From assembly GCA_033557465.1 (NCBI GenBank), contig CM066043.1, positions 74,988,662 through 75,052,661 on the forward strand: DNA of 64,000 nt, written 5' to 3'. This document shows positions 31,317-41,697 of the stretch, one piece after another. The position numbers were made by a program, and so were the translations under genes. The notes beneath the pieces are model-generated. The model was not told the DNA's origin. It ran no database searches and saw only the letters and a list, made by a program, of their open reading frames with translations. How positions within the stretch are numbered: position 1 is the stretch's first letter; the number at the start of each line of letters is the position of its first letter. The stretch comes from Ichthyophis bannanicus (Eukaryota > Chordata > Amphibia > Gymnophiona > Ichthyophiidae).

Positions 31317-33227
31317 CTTCCTCAGCATAGCCTCTCCCCCTCAGCTGGTTCCTCCCAGCACCGGAGGCCGGCTGGTTCACTTCGCCCACAGGTGGTCCAA
31401 CATCACTTCAGATGCCTGGGTGCTTCAAGTCGTGCGAGAAGGATACCTTCTCCACTTCCATCAGGTCCCTCCCTCTTATTTTCCGGGAGAACCTCCTCGA
31501 CTCCCTCGGCACAGGGACTTACTCCTTCAGGAGTTAGCAAGTCTTCTTCAGGACCAGGCTGTGGAACCGGTGCCCCACCACCTGAGAGGTCAAGGCTTTT
31601 ATTCCAGGTATTTCCTAATACCGAAAAGGACAGGAGGCCTCAGACCCATCCTGGACTTGCGCAACCTCAACAAGTTCCTTGTGCGGGAAAAGTTCAAGAT
31701 GCTTACCCTTGGAATCCTTCTGCCCTACCTCCAGCAGGGAGATTGGCTATGCTCCTTGGATCTAAAGGATGCCTACACACACATCCTCATCCACCCAAGC
31801 CACCGCCAGTACCTAAGGTTTGTGGTGGCAGGAAATCACTACCAGTACAGAGTACTGCCCTTTGGCCTATCCTCCGCGCCGCGAGTCTTCACAAAATGTC
31901 TCGCGGTGGTGGCGGCCTATCTCAGGCTTCACGGCCTCTATGTCTTTCCGTACCTCGACGACTGGCTCATCAGAGCGTCGTCCTCTCCAGCAGTCGCCGA
32001 TGCCACACACCGCACGGTGAATCTGCTGCAGTACTTGGGCTTTGTCATAAACTTCGCAAAGTCCACTTTGCTCCCCTCACAGGATCTCGAGTTCATCGGC
32101 GCAAGGCTGCACACTCCTCAGGCTCGAGCGTTCCTGCCTCTCGACAGGGCTCAACGGCTCATGGACCTAGCCGGCCGTTTTCGCAGCCAGTCCCTGGTCT
32201 CCGCCAGGCGCTTCCTGAGACTACTCGGCCATATGGCTTCCACCGTCCACGTGACCCCCAGTGCTCGCCTGAACATGCGGCCGGCTCAATGGTGCCTTCG
32301 CCAGCAGTGGCAACAAGCCACCGGCGGACTAGCCGACTTAGTGCGCCTCTCCAGACCGCTGGCCTCTTCCCTACAGTGGTGGCTTCATCGGCCGAACCTG
32401 GTACTCGGAATGCCGTTTCAGTCGCCTCAGCCGGCTCAAGTGCTGACGACCGATGCTTCCCTCCTGGGTTGGGGAGCTCATTGCCAGGGGGCATGTACTC
32501 AAGGTCTCTGGACCGCGTGGGAGTCTGCGCAGCAGATCAACTTCCTGGAGCTCCGAGCTATTCGTCTGGCGCTCAAGGCTTTCTCCCACCTGACTTCTCA
32601 ACAGTCCGTCCTTGTCCAGACGGACAATCAAGTTGCCATGTTCTACGTGAACAAGCAGGGGGGCACGGGCTCCTTCCTTCTCTGCCGAGAAGCTCAGAAG
32701 CTCTGCTCTTGGGCCGTCAGTCACGGCATTCTTCTCAAAGCAGTTCATCTCCCAGGCCAAGAAAATTGCCTGGCGGACAAACTCAGCAGGATACTCCAGC
32801 CGCACGAGTGGCGTCTGGATCCCTTAGTAGTTCAGAAGCTCTTTCTGAAGTGGGGCCTCCCCACGATCGATCTCTTTGCCAGTCCTCTCAACCGGCAACT
32901 TCCTCGCTTCTGCTCTCGTCAGCCACATCCCCTTCGGGTAGCGGCAGATGCTTTTCTACTCTCATGGTCGGAAAGCCTTCTCTACGCTTTTCCTCCCATC
33001 CCGCTAGTCTCTCGAACTCTGTTCAAGGTTCTCCGGGACAAAGCGTCCATGATCCTGGTGGCTCCTCGCTGGCCCAGACAGCCGTGGTTCCCACTCCTGT
33101 TACAATTGGCGGGGGAGGATCCGTTCCCTCTGGGGTTTCATCCGGATCTCCTAACACAGGATCAGGGGTCTCTGCTACACCCAACCTCAGATCTCTCCAC
33201 TTAATGGCCTGGCGGCTGAAAGGGTAG
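30898..33227 (+). CDS. Element E pol: reverse transcriptase and RNase H
   Basis: Open for 768 codons (30898-33204), with the first 140 codons overlapping gag. RT: FYSRYFLIPKRTGGLRPILD, motif A SLDLKDAYTHILIHP, motif B LPFGLSSAPRVFTK, motif C FPYLDDWLI, motif D/E region LEFIGARL. RNase H: LTTDASLLGWGAHC, LELRAIRLAL, QTDNQVAMFYVNKQGG, NCLADKLSR; all four acidic residues are present. The connection region is LPTIDLFASPLN. A frameshift near 33180 moves the final LHLMAWRLKG into the frame ending at 33227. It should copy the element RNA into circular DNA. All catalytic motifs I can see are intact. Confidence 0.9.
31392..33227 (+). other. Overprinted open frame inside pol of element E
   Basis: 611 codons stay open in the +2 frame relative to pol, rich in Ser, Pro, Arg and Gly. 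Its final residues rejoin the true pol C-terminus because of the frameshift near 33180. The same relative frame is open for 393 codons in B and continuous with YR in D. No domain is recognised. It may be a by-product of codon use in pol. Confidence 0.35.
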
Positions 33228-34264
33228 TCCTTGCTCCCCTTCTCCTGCCGACAGAGGTGGAAGAGGTCGTCCTAGCTTCCCAGCGACCTTCTACCCGCAA
33301 ATGCTACGCCCTTAAATGGCGTCGCTTTTCCGTCTGGTGTGTACAGCAGTCTCAGTATCCCTTCTCCTGCTCGGTGTCGGTGATCTTGCAGTACCTGCTC
33401 TACCTCTCTAATCTGGGACTTAAGTCCAACTCCGTCAAAGTCCACCTCAGTGCTCTCTCAGCACACCATGTGCCGGTGGACGGCAGACCTCTTTCCAGCG
33501 ACCCTCTCGTCGCGCGGTTTCTCCGAGGTCTCCTTCTACTTAAACCACCTCTGCGCCCGCCAGCACCTGACTGGGATCTGAATGTGGTTTTACAGCGGAT
33601 CACCTGTCCGCCTTTTGAACCGATGGCTACCTGTTCTCTGCGTTTTCTTTCGTGGAAAACCTTATTCCTGATAGCCCTCACTTCCGCTAGACGCGTAAGT
33701 GAATTGCAGGCCCTCGTGTCTGATCCTCCCTTCACTCGGTTCTACAAAAATAGGGTAGTCCTACGGACTCACCCAAAATTTCTTCCAAAAGTTGTCTCCC
33801 CTTTTCACATCAATCAGGAGGTGGTACTTCCAACCTTCTTTCCCAGGCCTCAGTCCAGCCGAGCTGAACGAGTCCTGCATACCCTGGACTGTAGAAAGGC
33901 ATTGAACTTCTACCTTGACCGTACGCGGGAGCACCGTAAAGCTGCTCAGCTTTTTGTGTCTTTTGACCCCAATAAATTGGGGCTCCCGGTCTCCAAGCGT
34001 ACTCTGTCCATCTGGGTTGCTGACTGTATCGCTTGGGCTTATGGGGCAGCCGGACTCTCCTTAGAAAGTCGAGTCACGGCTCATTGTGTTCGGGCGAAGG
34101 CTACGTCAGTGGCTTACCTCCGCTCTGTTCCGCTGGCAGACATCTGCCGGGCCGCTACTTGGTCTTCGAGCCAGACTTTTGCGGTCCATTACTGTCTCGA
34201 GAGGGAGTCCCGCAGGGACAGTGCTTTCGGACAGGCAGTCCTCCGAAATCTCTTCGAGGTTTGA
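33200..34264 (+). CDS. Element E tyrosine recombinase
   Basis: Open to 34264. The homologous stretch begins near 33200 (LNGLAAERVVLAPLL) with no AUG before the domain, so translation would need frameshifting, reinitiation or splicing. RPSTRKCYALKWRRFSVWC starts the core-binding region. The catalytic set is complete: SARRVSELQAL, TAHCVRAKATS (H-x-x-R), ATWSSSQTF and HYCLERES (Tyr). PKVVSPFHINQEVVLP lies between. The 335 codons from 33257 compare with about 363 in family 1. It is plausibly functional as an integrase-type recombinase. Confidence 0.88.
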   Translation, partial: LNGLAAERVVLAPLLLPTEVEEVVLASQRPSTRKCYALKWRRFSVWCVQQSQYPFSCSVSVILQYLLYLSNLGLKSNSVKVHLSALSAHHVPVDGRPLSSDPLVARFLRGLLLLKPPLRPPAPDWDLNVVLQRITCPPFEPMATCSLRFLSWKTLFLIALTSARRVSELQALVSDPPFTRFYKNRVVLRTHPKFLPKVVSPFHINQEVVLPTFFPRPQSSRAERVLHTLDCRKALNFYLDRTREHRKAAQLFVSFDPNKLGLPVSKRTLSIWVADCIAWAYGAAGLSLESRVTAHCVRAKATSVAYLRSVPLADICRAATWSSSQTFAVHYCLERESRRDSAFGQAVLRNLFEV

Positions 34265-34400
34265 GCAACTCCTACCCTCCATCCCGGATGGGGGCTACCG
34301 GTGGGTAATAATTCAGCGAAGATTCCTTCCTTCTGTACTGCTGAGCTAGAGGGAGCTCATTTTTGTGCTTAGGGTCTCCGGTAGCCTTAAGCTTGGGAGT

Positions 34401-34500
34401 CCCATATGTGAGGACTGACTTCCTGCTTGGTCCTGGAGAAAGCGTAGTTACTCACCTGTAACAGGTGCTCTCCAGGAGCAGCAGGAATCAGTCCTCACAA
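34401..34500. repeat. Element E internal complementary region
   Basis: The complement of the left end (CTGCTTGGTCCTGGAGAA) is joined near 34440 to the complement of the right end (AGCGTAGTTACTCACCTG). The variant bases CGTAGTTACTC match this copy's own right end (GAGTAACTACG). Confidence 0.93.
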
Positions 34501-34582
34501 CCCTCCCTCCTCCCCGTGGAGTTGCAATCATCTGCTTAAGTTTTTTTGCAAATTTTTATGCTGTCTTTTAGCTATGTCAACA

Positions 34583-34769
34583 GACTGGCTAAGATGGCAC
34601 CCTTGGGCGGGAAGGCGACCGCGCATGCGCGCTGCAATTCCCAAAGGCTTTCTGTGAAAGCTGGGGAAAATTGCTCCGCGAGGGCTCCGTCGGCGCCGAC
34701 GTCACCCATATGTGAGGACTGATTCCTGCTGCTCCTGGAGAACACCTGTTACAGGTGAGTAACTACGCT
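34583..34769 (+). repeat. Element E right inverted repeat and extension
   Basis: Complementary to 28992-29153. The extension carries CAG|GTGAGTAA (donor at 34754/34755) and ends ACTACGCT. Confidence 0.92.
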
Positions 34770-35293
34770 ATCTTTATCATAGGCCATTAGGCCTACTTAA
34801 CAGCGTCAACAGATCATACACAAAACTGTTGAAGTAAACATCCAGAATCTAGTTCATCATTAAATTTGGCAAACATTTTGACAAGTAGTAGAAATGAGTG
34901 AGAATCCACCATCATGTAAACAGAATACAGTAACAGGTTTTGAAAAACCTCTTTAAAGAATTAGGTTGAAAAAAGTGGCAAATGCACAAATACAGTGAGA
35001 AGTACAAAGTGTTGCTCCAGAAACCATGCTTCAATCAAAACCAGACCCTTGAATGACTAAGGAAAGGTGAACTGAAATCTAAGGATGAGAGATTTAGTTG
35101 CAGCCCTGGATAGTGAATTATGGATGAGATGGTTCATAGCAAGTGTAAAAAAAACTTGTAAACGGATTTATGTAGATTCTGTAAGAAAGAGCCGAAAACA
35201 GTAACTCATAGCAAACTGCGAAGTTCTAAAAGAAGAAAATGACTATATAGCAAGACACAATAAATAGCATGTCTCATCCATTGAAAACTTTGT
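34770..35293. other. Unassigned sequence between elements E and A
   Basis: AT-rich and non-coding. No family is recognised. Confidence 0.4.
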
Positions 35294-35456
35294 ATCTCCA
35301 GGAACAAGCAGGAATGTAGTCTTCACATATGGGTATCGTCGGCACCGACGGAGCCTGCGTGGGAACACTCCCCAGCGTCCAATTAGAAAGTTTTTGGGAG
35401 CATCCCACAGTGCCTGCGTGCTGCCGTCCCGCCTTTCCCAACTGCCTCTCTCCAGT
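35294..35456 (+). repeat. Element A left inverted terminal repeat
   Basis: ATCTCCAGGAACAAGCAGG, then CGTCGGCACCGACGG, to CTCTCTCCAGT. It pairs with 52351-52512. Confidence 0.92.
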
Positions 35457-35711
35457 TCTTCGTTTTCCGCGGAGCAAGCAGGTCGTTGTTCCTGTCACCG
35501 CAGAAAATGTTTTCCTTATTCTCCTCTTTTTTGTGGTCGCATCTGCCTTCCTCGAAGCTATACCGGTACCGCCGGTTTTCCTTTCTTTCTTTAAAATAAA
35601 TAAATAAATAAATAAGTAAATATATATATATATATATCGTATTTTTTTCCAAACTTTTCTTTTCCAGGTGCACGCGCCATTTTGGGCCTTAGGTCCAAAA
35701 TTTCCTCTACC

Positions 35712-37556
35712 ATGGAAAAACCCGCTTCGGGTTTCAAAAAGTGCACCAAGTGTGGCGGTACCATCTCTGTCACTGACACCCATGAGTGGTGTCTTAAATG
35801 TTTAGGTCCAGACCACTCCATCTCGGAGCTTATGGCTTGTGCCATGATGTCCAAGAGGGGTCGACAAAACCAAGCTGCTAAGCTCAGCACCCTTTTTCCC
35901 TTCGATGCAGCTTCTATGGAATCAACGTCTTCTAGGGCTTCGTCTTCCTCCCATGGATCTCAGGTAACTAAACATAAGTCTAGCCGGTCCTCAATGGGTA
36001 GATCTCCTTCTAAGTGTCGAGATGCCGCTGGCGTTGCCCTTGAGGGTTCTGTACCGGCAAAATTGCCCTGGCGGGAGGCTTCAGCTTCCAAAGCATTATC
36101 GGGGCTCCAGGATGTTCTCGAGGCCTCAACCTCGGCAGAACTACTAGTGCCATGCTCTGGGGTACCGGCTGCTTTCTCCGGTACCGACACCCAGGCATCG
36201 GCAGCGTCGATAGACCAGAGGTTCCTGGCTATTGAATGCAGTCTGGCGGCTCTCCTTGCGGCATCGACATCCTCGGAACCGCGTCAGACAGTTCAACCGG
36301 TACCGGCATGGACTCCGGCACCGGTATCGGTGCCGGTACCGACAGCATCGACATCGGTGTCTGCTATGCCGGCACCCAGTCATGCTATGACTTTCGGTAC
36401 CAATACACCGCTACCGATTCCCCCTCGGTACCGACTTCGGTCGGTACAGGTATCGTGCTGTACAAGAGCATCCGGAAAGAAGGTACTTTGAATCCTCGGA
36501 GGAGTCTGAGGATTCTCACGACTCTGTCGGTACCGGAATACTTCTCCCGGAGGAGCCTTCCTCTCCTAAACGTAGGATGTCTCCTCCAGAAGATATCTCC
36601 TTTCAGGATTTTATCAGAGAGGTGGTTCGAGGTCTTTCCATTACTGTGGCTCCTGAAACAGAGCCCAGGGCAAAGGAGTTGGAGATTCTACAATATCCCA
36701 AAGCTCCTAAGGAGGCAGCTACTTTGCCTATCCATGAGATCTTACATGATCTCATACTAAGAATGTGGGAAACACCTCTTACCACCTCTCCTCACTCTCG
36801 TAGACTGGATACCCTCCTTGTCCTGGTTTCCAGAAAACTCAGCCTCCTCACCACTCTATTGTAGTGAAATCAGCTATGAGAAGGATCAGGAGTGCAGAGA
36901 GGCATGCCTCTAATCCTCCAGGACGTGAGTGTAGAACTTTGGATGCCTTTGGACGTCGTACTTTCCAGGCTTCCATGCTTTCTGCCAGGATCAGTTCCTA
37001 TATTTTATATATGGGAATGTTCCTTAAAGAAGTCACAGGAGATTTAGAGGTTTTGAGCCCTCTTCTTCCTGAAGATAAGAGGCAGGATTTTCTCACTCTG
37101 GTTAAACATGCCCAGGATGTTTCTAAATTTGAAAATCGTGCAGCTTTTGACTGTTTTGAGTGCATAAGCAGAACCTCTGGCATTGCCATAGGTGCACGTA
37201 GAATTGCCTGGCTCCAGGCATCCGATTTGGAGCTCTGGGTACAGGACAAACTGGGCAATATCCCTTGTACAGGTGAGAATCTATTCGGCAAAAATTGGCA
37301 AGAGAAAGCCAATGAGTTAGATGCTGACAACTCCACTTTGGATAGGTTATCCAAAGCCACAGCTGATCCTGCAATGAAGAAATCTTTCAAGAAACCATTC
37401 TTCTCAAAAAAGAAGAGGTTTTATCCCTCTTATTCCCAGCAGGGATGTTCTGCAGGTCAGCCTGCCCAAAAGAGTCAGCAACCACCTAAACAAAGGAAAG
37501 CAAACACTGCTAAGCCTCAACCGTTTCAGCAGTCTCAGCCTCCACAAGGCCTTTGA
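35712..37556 (+). pseudogene. Element A gag-like protein, frameshifted
   Basis: The ATG at 35712 starts MEKPASGFKKCTKCGG with the finger DTHEWCLKCLGPDH. The frame holds to about 36480, changes (ISFQDFIREVVRGLSITVA in a second frame, 36577-36864), and returns for RECRTLDAFGRRTFQ to QPPQGL at 37556. A deletion of about 11 bp near 36810 (the YRVP region) accounts for one shift. The GGTACC-rich middle is at 36160-36540. Element B is inserted 22 bp after its stop. Confidence 0.85.
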
Positions 37557-37578
37557 CTTTCATCTAGAGAACTTAGCC

Positions 37579-37742
37579 ATCTCCAGGAACAAGCAGGAAT
37601 GAGTCTTCACATATGGGTACGTCGGTACCGACGGAGCCTGCGCGGGAACGCTCCCCAGCTTCCCAAAAAGGAAAGCTTTTGGGAGCATCCCACAGCGCCT
37701 GCGCGCTGCCTTCCCGCCTTTCCTAACCGCCTCTCCTCAGTT
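37579..37742 (+). repeat. Element B left inverted terminal repeat
   Basis: It pairs with 43031-43194, including the B-specific CTTCCCAAAAAGGAAAGC. Confidence 0.93.
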
Positions 37743-37956
37743 CTTCTTTGCCACGGAGCCAGCAGGTCGAGCCCTGTCACCGCTGAAGACGTTCTTTGTT
37801 TTATTTTATTTCTTTGGTCACGTGTCTGCCTCCCCCGACTCCGGACTGGTACCGCCGGACTTTTCTTTAAAAAAAAAAAAAAAAAACTATATATTTTTCC
37901 CTCACTTAGTGTATTTTTTCTCTTTGGGCCTTAGGCCTCACAAGAAATTTTTCCTC

Positions 37957-39807
37957 ATGGAAAAACCAGCCTCCGGGTTTAAGAAATGCACTAAGTGCAG
38001 CGGTACTATTTCTGTTACAGACACCCATGAATGGTGTCTTAAATGTTTGGGTCCTGAACACTCCATTTCGGATTGTCCGTCCTGCTCTCTGATGTCTAAA
38101 CGGGGTTTACAGAACAGAGCAGCTAAGCTCCATGTGCTGTTTCCCGCTGATGCAGCTTCGGTGGCATCGACGTCTTCCAGGGCTGCTTCTTCCCCCAATG
38201 GATCTCAGGTAACCAAACATAAATCCAGCCGGTCCTCGAAGGGTAGATCTCCCTCTAAGCATCGAGATGCCTCCGGGCTTGCCCTCGAGGATCCTGCACT
38301 GGCAAAACAACCCCGGCGGGAAGCTCCGGCTTCCAAAGCTCCACCTATGGGGTTACAGGTTGACATTGATGGCACGGCCTCGACCGATCACCTGTTAGAA
38401 TGCTCTGGGGTACCGGCACAACCTTCCGGTACCGAGTTCCAGGCATTCATGGCGTCGATGGATCAGAATGTTCTGTCCATGCAGCAGGCTATCAGTGCCT
38501 TCATTCAAGCTGCGACGCCGTTGATACCACAACAAACTCCGTTGTCGGTATCGACTCGGGTACCAGCGCCAGCGCCAATACCGGTACCGAGTGCATCGGC
38601 ATCGACCAGGATACCGACTGCAGCGGTTCCTTGTCCAGGGCTGCTCATCGGTACCGATCCGGTACCGATGACGCCCGATGTCGATACTGCTCGATACGCG
38701 TACCGAGCGTTAGAAGATCACCCTGACAGATGGTACTTTGATTCCTCAGGTGATTCTGATACATCAGAGGAGTCTGCTGAAGTATCCATAGCCCTTCCTG
38801 AAGAGCCGCCTTCTCCAAAAAGAAGAATGTCTCCTCCAGAGGACTTGTCCTTTCAAGACTTCATAAGAGAAGTAGCTAAAGGACTTTCTATTTCAGTAAC
38901 CTCTGAATCAGAGCCTAGAGCAAAAAAATTAGATATTTTGGGTTATTCTAAGGCTCCTAAAGAGGCAGTCACCTTATCAATTCATGAGATTCTTTATGAG
39001 CACATGATTGATTTATGGGAGACTCCTCTCACTATCTCTCCTCATTCTCGCAGATTGGACACTATGTATCGTGTCCCTCCCTGTCCTGGTTTTCATAAAA
39101 CACAGCTTCCTCACCATTCCATTGTGGTGCAGTCAGCTATGAAGAGGATAAAGAGTACAAAGAGACACTCTTCTCCTCCAGGAAGAGAATGCAGGACCTT
39201 GGATGCTTTTGGTAGAAAAATCTTCCAAGCCAGTATGCTCATTGCCAGAATCAACACCTATAGTCTTTACATGGGTATGTTTCTAAAGGAGGTTGCAGAT
39301 AAATTGCAAACTTTCCTCCCTTTTCTGCCAGAGGATAAAAGGGATGAATTCCTCATTTGGCTTAAGCATACTCAAGACATTTCAAAGTTTTCCAACTGGG
39401 CAGCCTTTGACTCCTTTGAAGGTGCCAGCAGAGCTTCTGGCATTGCCATAGCTGCTCGCAGAATTGCTTGGCTCCAAGCTTCTGATTTAGAACCCTGGAT
39501 CCAAGATTGCTTAGGAAATCTTCCTTGTACAGGTGAAAACCTGTTTGGCAAAGAATGGCAAATAAAAGCCACCCAAATGGATGCAGAAAATTCTGCTCTG
39601 GATAGACTTTCAAAGTCCACCTCCATTCCTGCCAAGAAAAAACCCTTCAAGAAGTTTTTTTTCAAAAAGAGCAGATTCCCTTCTGCTTCTGGCCAACAAT
39701 CCTCTACAGGTCGCTTTGCTACTAAGCGTCAGCAACCTAAACAGGCCAGGCCTAAGACTACAGGGGCTGCTGCAACTCAGCAGACCCAACCTCCTCAGGG
39801 TTTTTGA
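37957..39807 (+). CDS. Element B gag-like protein, intact
   Basis: 616 residues from the ATG at 37957 to a TGA. The N-terminal finger (residues about 9-50) is CTKCSG, DTHEWCLKCLGPEH, DCPSC. The Ser/Thr/Pro-rich middle (about 60-270) contains repeated VPAPAPIPVP-like segments encoded by GGTACC-rich DNA. The conserved C-terminal region (about 290-560) has PPEDLSFQDFIREVAKGLS, RECRTLDAFGRKIFQ, ARRIAWLQASDLEPWIQD and PCTGENLFG. The Lys-rich tail has KKKPFKKFFFKKSRF. The likely role is the structural, nucleic-acid-binding protein of the retroelement. Pol overlaps its last 227 bp in the +1 frame. It is the only full-length intact gag in the window. Confidence 0.9.
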   Translation: MEKPASGFKKCTKCSGTISVTDTHEWCLKCLGPEHSISDCPSCSLMSKRGLQNRAAKLHVLFPADAASVASTSSRAASSPNGSQVTKHKSSRSSKGRSPSKHRDASGLALEDPALAKQPRREAPASKAPPMGLQVDIDGTASTDHLLECSGVPAQPSGTEFQAFMASMDQNVLSMQQAISAFIQAATPLIPQQTPLSVSTRVPAPAPIPVPSASASTRIPTAAVPCPGLLIGTDPVPMTPDVDTARYAYRALEDHPDRWYFDSSGDSDTSEESAEVSIALPEEPPSPKRRMSPPEDLSFQDFIREVAKGLSISVTSESEPRAKKLDILGYSKAPKEAVTLSIHEILYEHMIDLWETPLTISPHSRRLDTMYRVPPCPGFHKTQLPHHSIVVQSAMKRIKSTKRHSSPPGRECRTLDAFGRKIFQASMLIARINTYSLYMGMFLKEVADKLQTFLPFLPEDKRDEFLIWLKHTQDISKFSNWAAFDSFEGASRASGIAIAARRIAWLQASDLEPWIQDCLGNLPCTGENLFGKEWQIKATQMDAENSALDRLSKSTSIPAKKKPFKKFFFKKSRFPSASGQQSSTGRFATKRQQPKQARPKTTGAAATQQTQPPQGF

Positions 39808-41697
39808 CTTGATGCTAGAGAACTTAGCCTTTCTGGCTTTAAAACAGCCAGAACCTCTCACCATTCCAGGAAGGCTAGCTCATTTTGCTCCCAGATGGGA
39901 GCAGATTACATCAGAGCAGTGGACCCTCTCTATCATAAGAGAGGGCTACAAACTTCATTTCTCAGACCTTCCTCCCCACACCATGGTGAGACACTTCAAT
40001 TCTCCCACATCTCTTCTCGACCTTCTAGGTCAAGAGGTGGCTGCCCTTCTTGCCCAAGGGGCAATAGAAGAAGTTCCCCTTCAACAAGGGTCAGGGTTTT
40101 ACTCCCCCTATTTTCTCATTCCAAAGAAGACAGGGGGATACAGACCCATATTAGATCTCAGGGAATTGAACAAATTTCTATGCAAGGAGAAGTTCAAGAT
40201 GCTTTCTCTGGGCACTCTCCTTCCATACCTTCAAAGTCAGGATTGGCTTTGTTCTCTAGATCTCAAGGATGCGTACACACATGTCCTCATCCATCCATCT
40301 CACAGAAGATTCCTCCATTTTCTTTTCGAAGGAAAACATTATCAATACAGGGTGCTTCCTTTTGGTCTGGCCTCTGCCCCAAGAGTGTTCACCAAATGCA
40401 TGGCAAAAGTAGCTGCATTTCTACGCACTCTGGGAATATTTGTATTCCCATACCTGGACGACTGGCTCATCCGAGCTCCATCTCAGTCAGAGGTCCAGAT
40501 TTCCCTGGACCGCACAAGACGCATTCTGCAGTATCTGGGACTTGTGGTAAACCTCCCAAAGTCTCAGCTCACCCCTACTCAGTCCCTAGAATTCATAGGG
40601 GCCTGGTTGGATACTACCACTGCAAGGGCCTACCTTCCTCAGGCCCGTTGCCAACGTCTAGTGCAGTTAGCCTCCCAGATTCAGTCAAAGAGCCACTTAA
40701 CTGCCCGGGAGATGCTACAACTGCTAGGCCACATGGCTTCCACAGTACATGTGGTACCCTATGCTCGCCTACACATGAGAGCAGCCCAATGGACTTTGTC
40801 CACCCAGTGGACTCAAGCATCAGGAGCTCTCTCAGACCAAGTAGCAACCTCCAAATGTCTCTTTTGGTCTCTCCAATGGTGGATGTCCACTCAAAATCTG
40901 TTGCTGGCGTCCCCCTTCCAACAGTTGTTGCCCCAAGCAACCCTCACAACAGATGCCTCCCAAACAGGTTGGGGAGCTCATCTACAAGACCTCTCCACTC
41001 AAGGCACTTGATCCCCACAGGAGACCTTTCTTCATATCAACCACTTGGAGCTTCGAGCAGTCTTTCTAGCTCTTAAGGTCTTTCATACCCTGCTCAGCTA
41101 CAAGACAGTCCTCATTCATACGGACAATCAAGTAGCCATGTTTTACATAAACAAGCAAGGAGGAACTGGCTCTCTGTCGCTTTGCAACAAAGCTTTAAGA
41201 TTGTGGGCCTTCGCCAGAGAGCATCAAATCCATCTCCTGGCAGTATACCTCCCAGGAATCCAAAACTCTTGGGCAGACAGACTCAGTCGAGTTCTGCTCC
41301 CACATGAATGGTCCCTGCACATGGATCAGGTACTCAGAATCTTCCAAGAATGGGGAACCCCGGACATAGACCTCTTTGCAAGTCCGTGGAATGCCAAACT
41401 TCCCCGGTTCTGTTCCAGAATTCCGTGTCAGGGAGTTCAGGCCAAGGATGCCTTCCTCCTTCACTGGGGTCAGGGCTTCCCAAGACTCTGTTCAAACTCC
41501 AGAGGGATCAAGGATCTATGATCCTCATAGCTCCACGCTGGCCACGCCAAGTGTGGAACCCTCTACTTCTGCATCTCTCCCAAGCCCCCTCCCTGGACTT
41601 GGGAGCTGCTCCAGACCTTCTGTCCCAGGAGGAGGGGACTTTGTGGCACCCAAACCCCAAGTCCCTTCACCTCAGAGCTTGGTTACTGAAGGCCTAG
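39581..41697 (+). pseudogene. Element B pol: RT/RNase H with one stop and one deletion
   Basis: RT is complete: FYSPYFLIPKKTGGYRPILD, SLDLKDAYTHVLIHP, LPFGLASAPRVFTK, FPYLDDWLI. RNase H starts at TTDASQTGWGAHL; a TGA at 41009-41011 replaces a Trp codon (TWSPQE in A). The same frame then continues through ELRAVFLAL, HTDNQVAMFYINKQGG and NSWADRLSR. A deletion near 41475, which removes the LYAFPPIPLIP-type segment of E, shifts the C-terminal region into the frame ending at 41697. With only two lesions the copy died recently. Confidence 0.9.
39895..41076 (+). other. Overprinted open frame inside pol of element B
   Basis: 393 codons open in the +2 frame relative to pol, Ser/Pro/His-rich. It is collinear with the same frame of D and E. 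It has no recognisable domain and could be non-functional. Confidence 0.3.

Larger units (their letters stand above)
28992..34769 (+). mobile_element. DIRS element E (family 2), best preserved pol and YR
   Basis: A 5.8-kb element with long inverted repeats (28992-29153 and 34583-34742), right extension, and ICR at 34401-34500. Compared with family 1 the terminal palindrome is CGGCGCCG rather than CGGTACCG. Gag has two in-frame stops, pol is one open frame with a shift only at its very end, and YR is open. It lies at the 5' border of a CR1 copy. The family is GC-rich, and several lesions are CpG-type changes. Confidence 0.95.

Noticed and set aside
31392..33227. A fourth DIRS gene
   Set aside because: It is open, but it has no domain and no start context, and codon bias of pol can explain it. 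Listed as an overprinted frame with low confidence.
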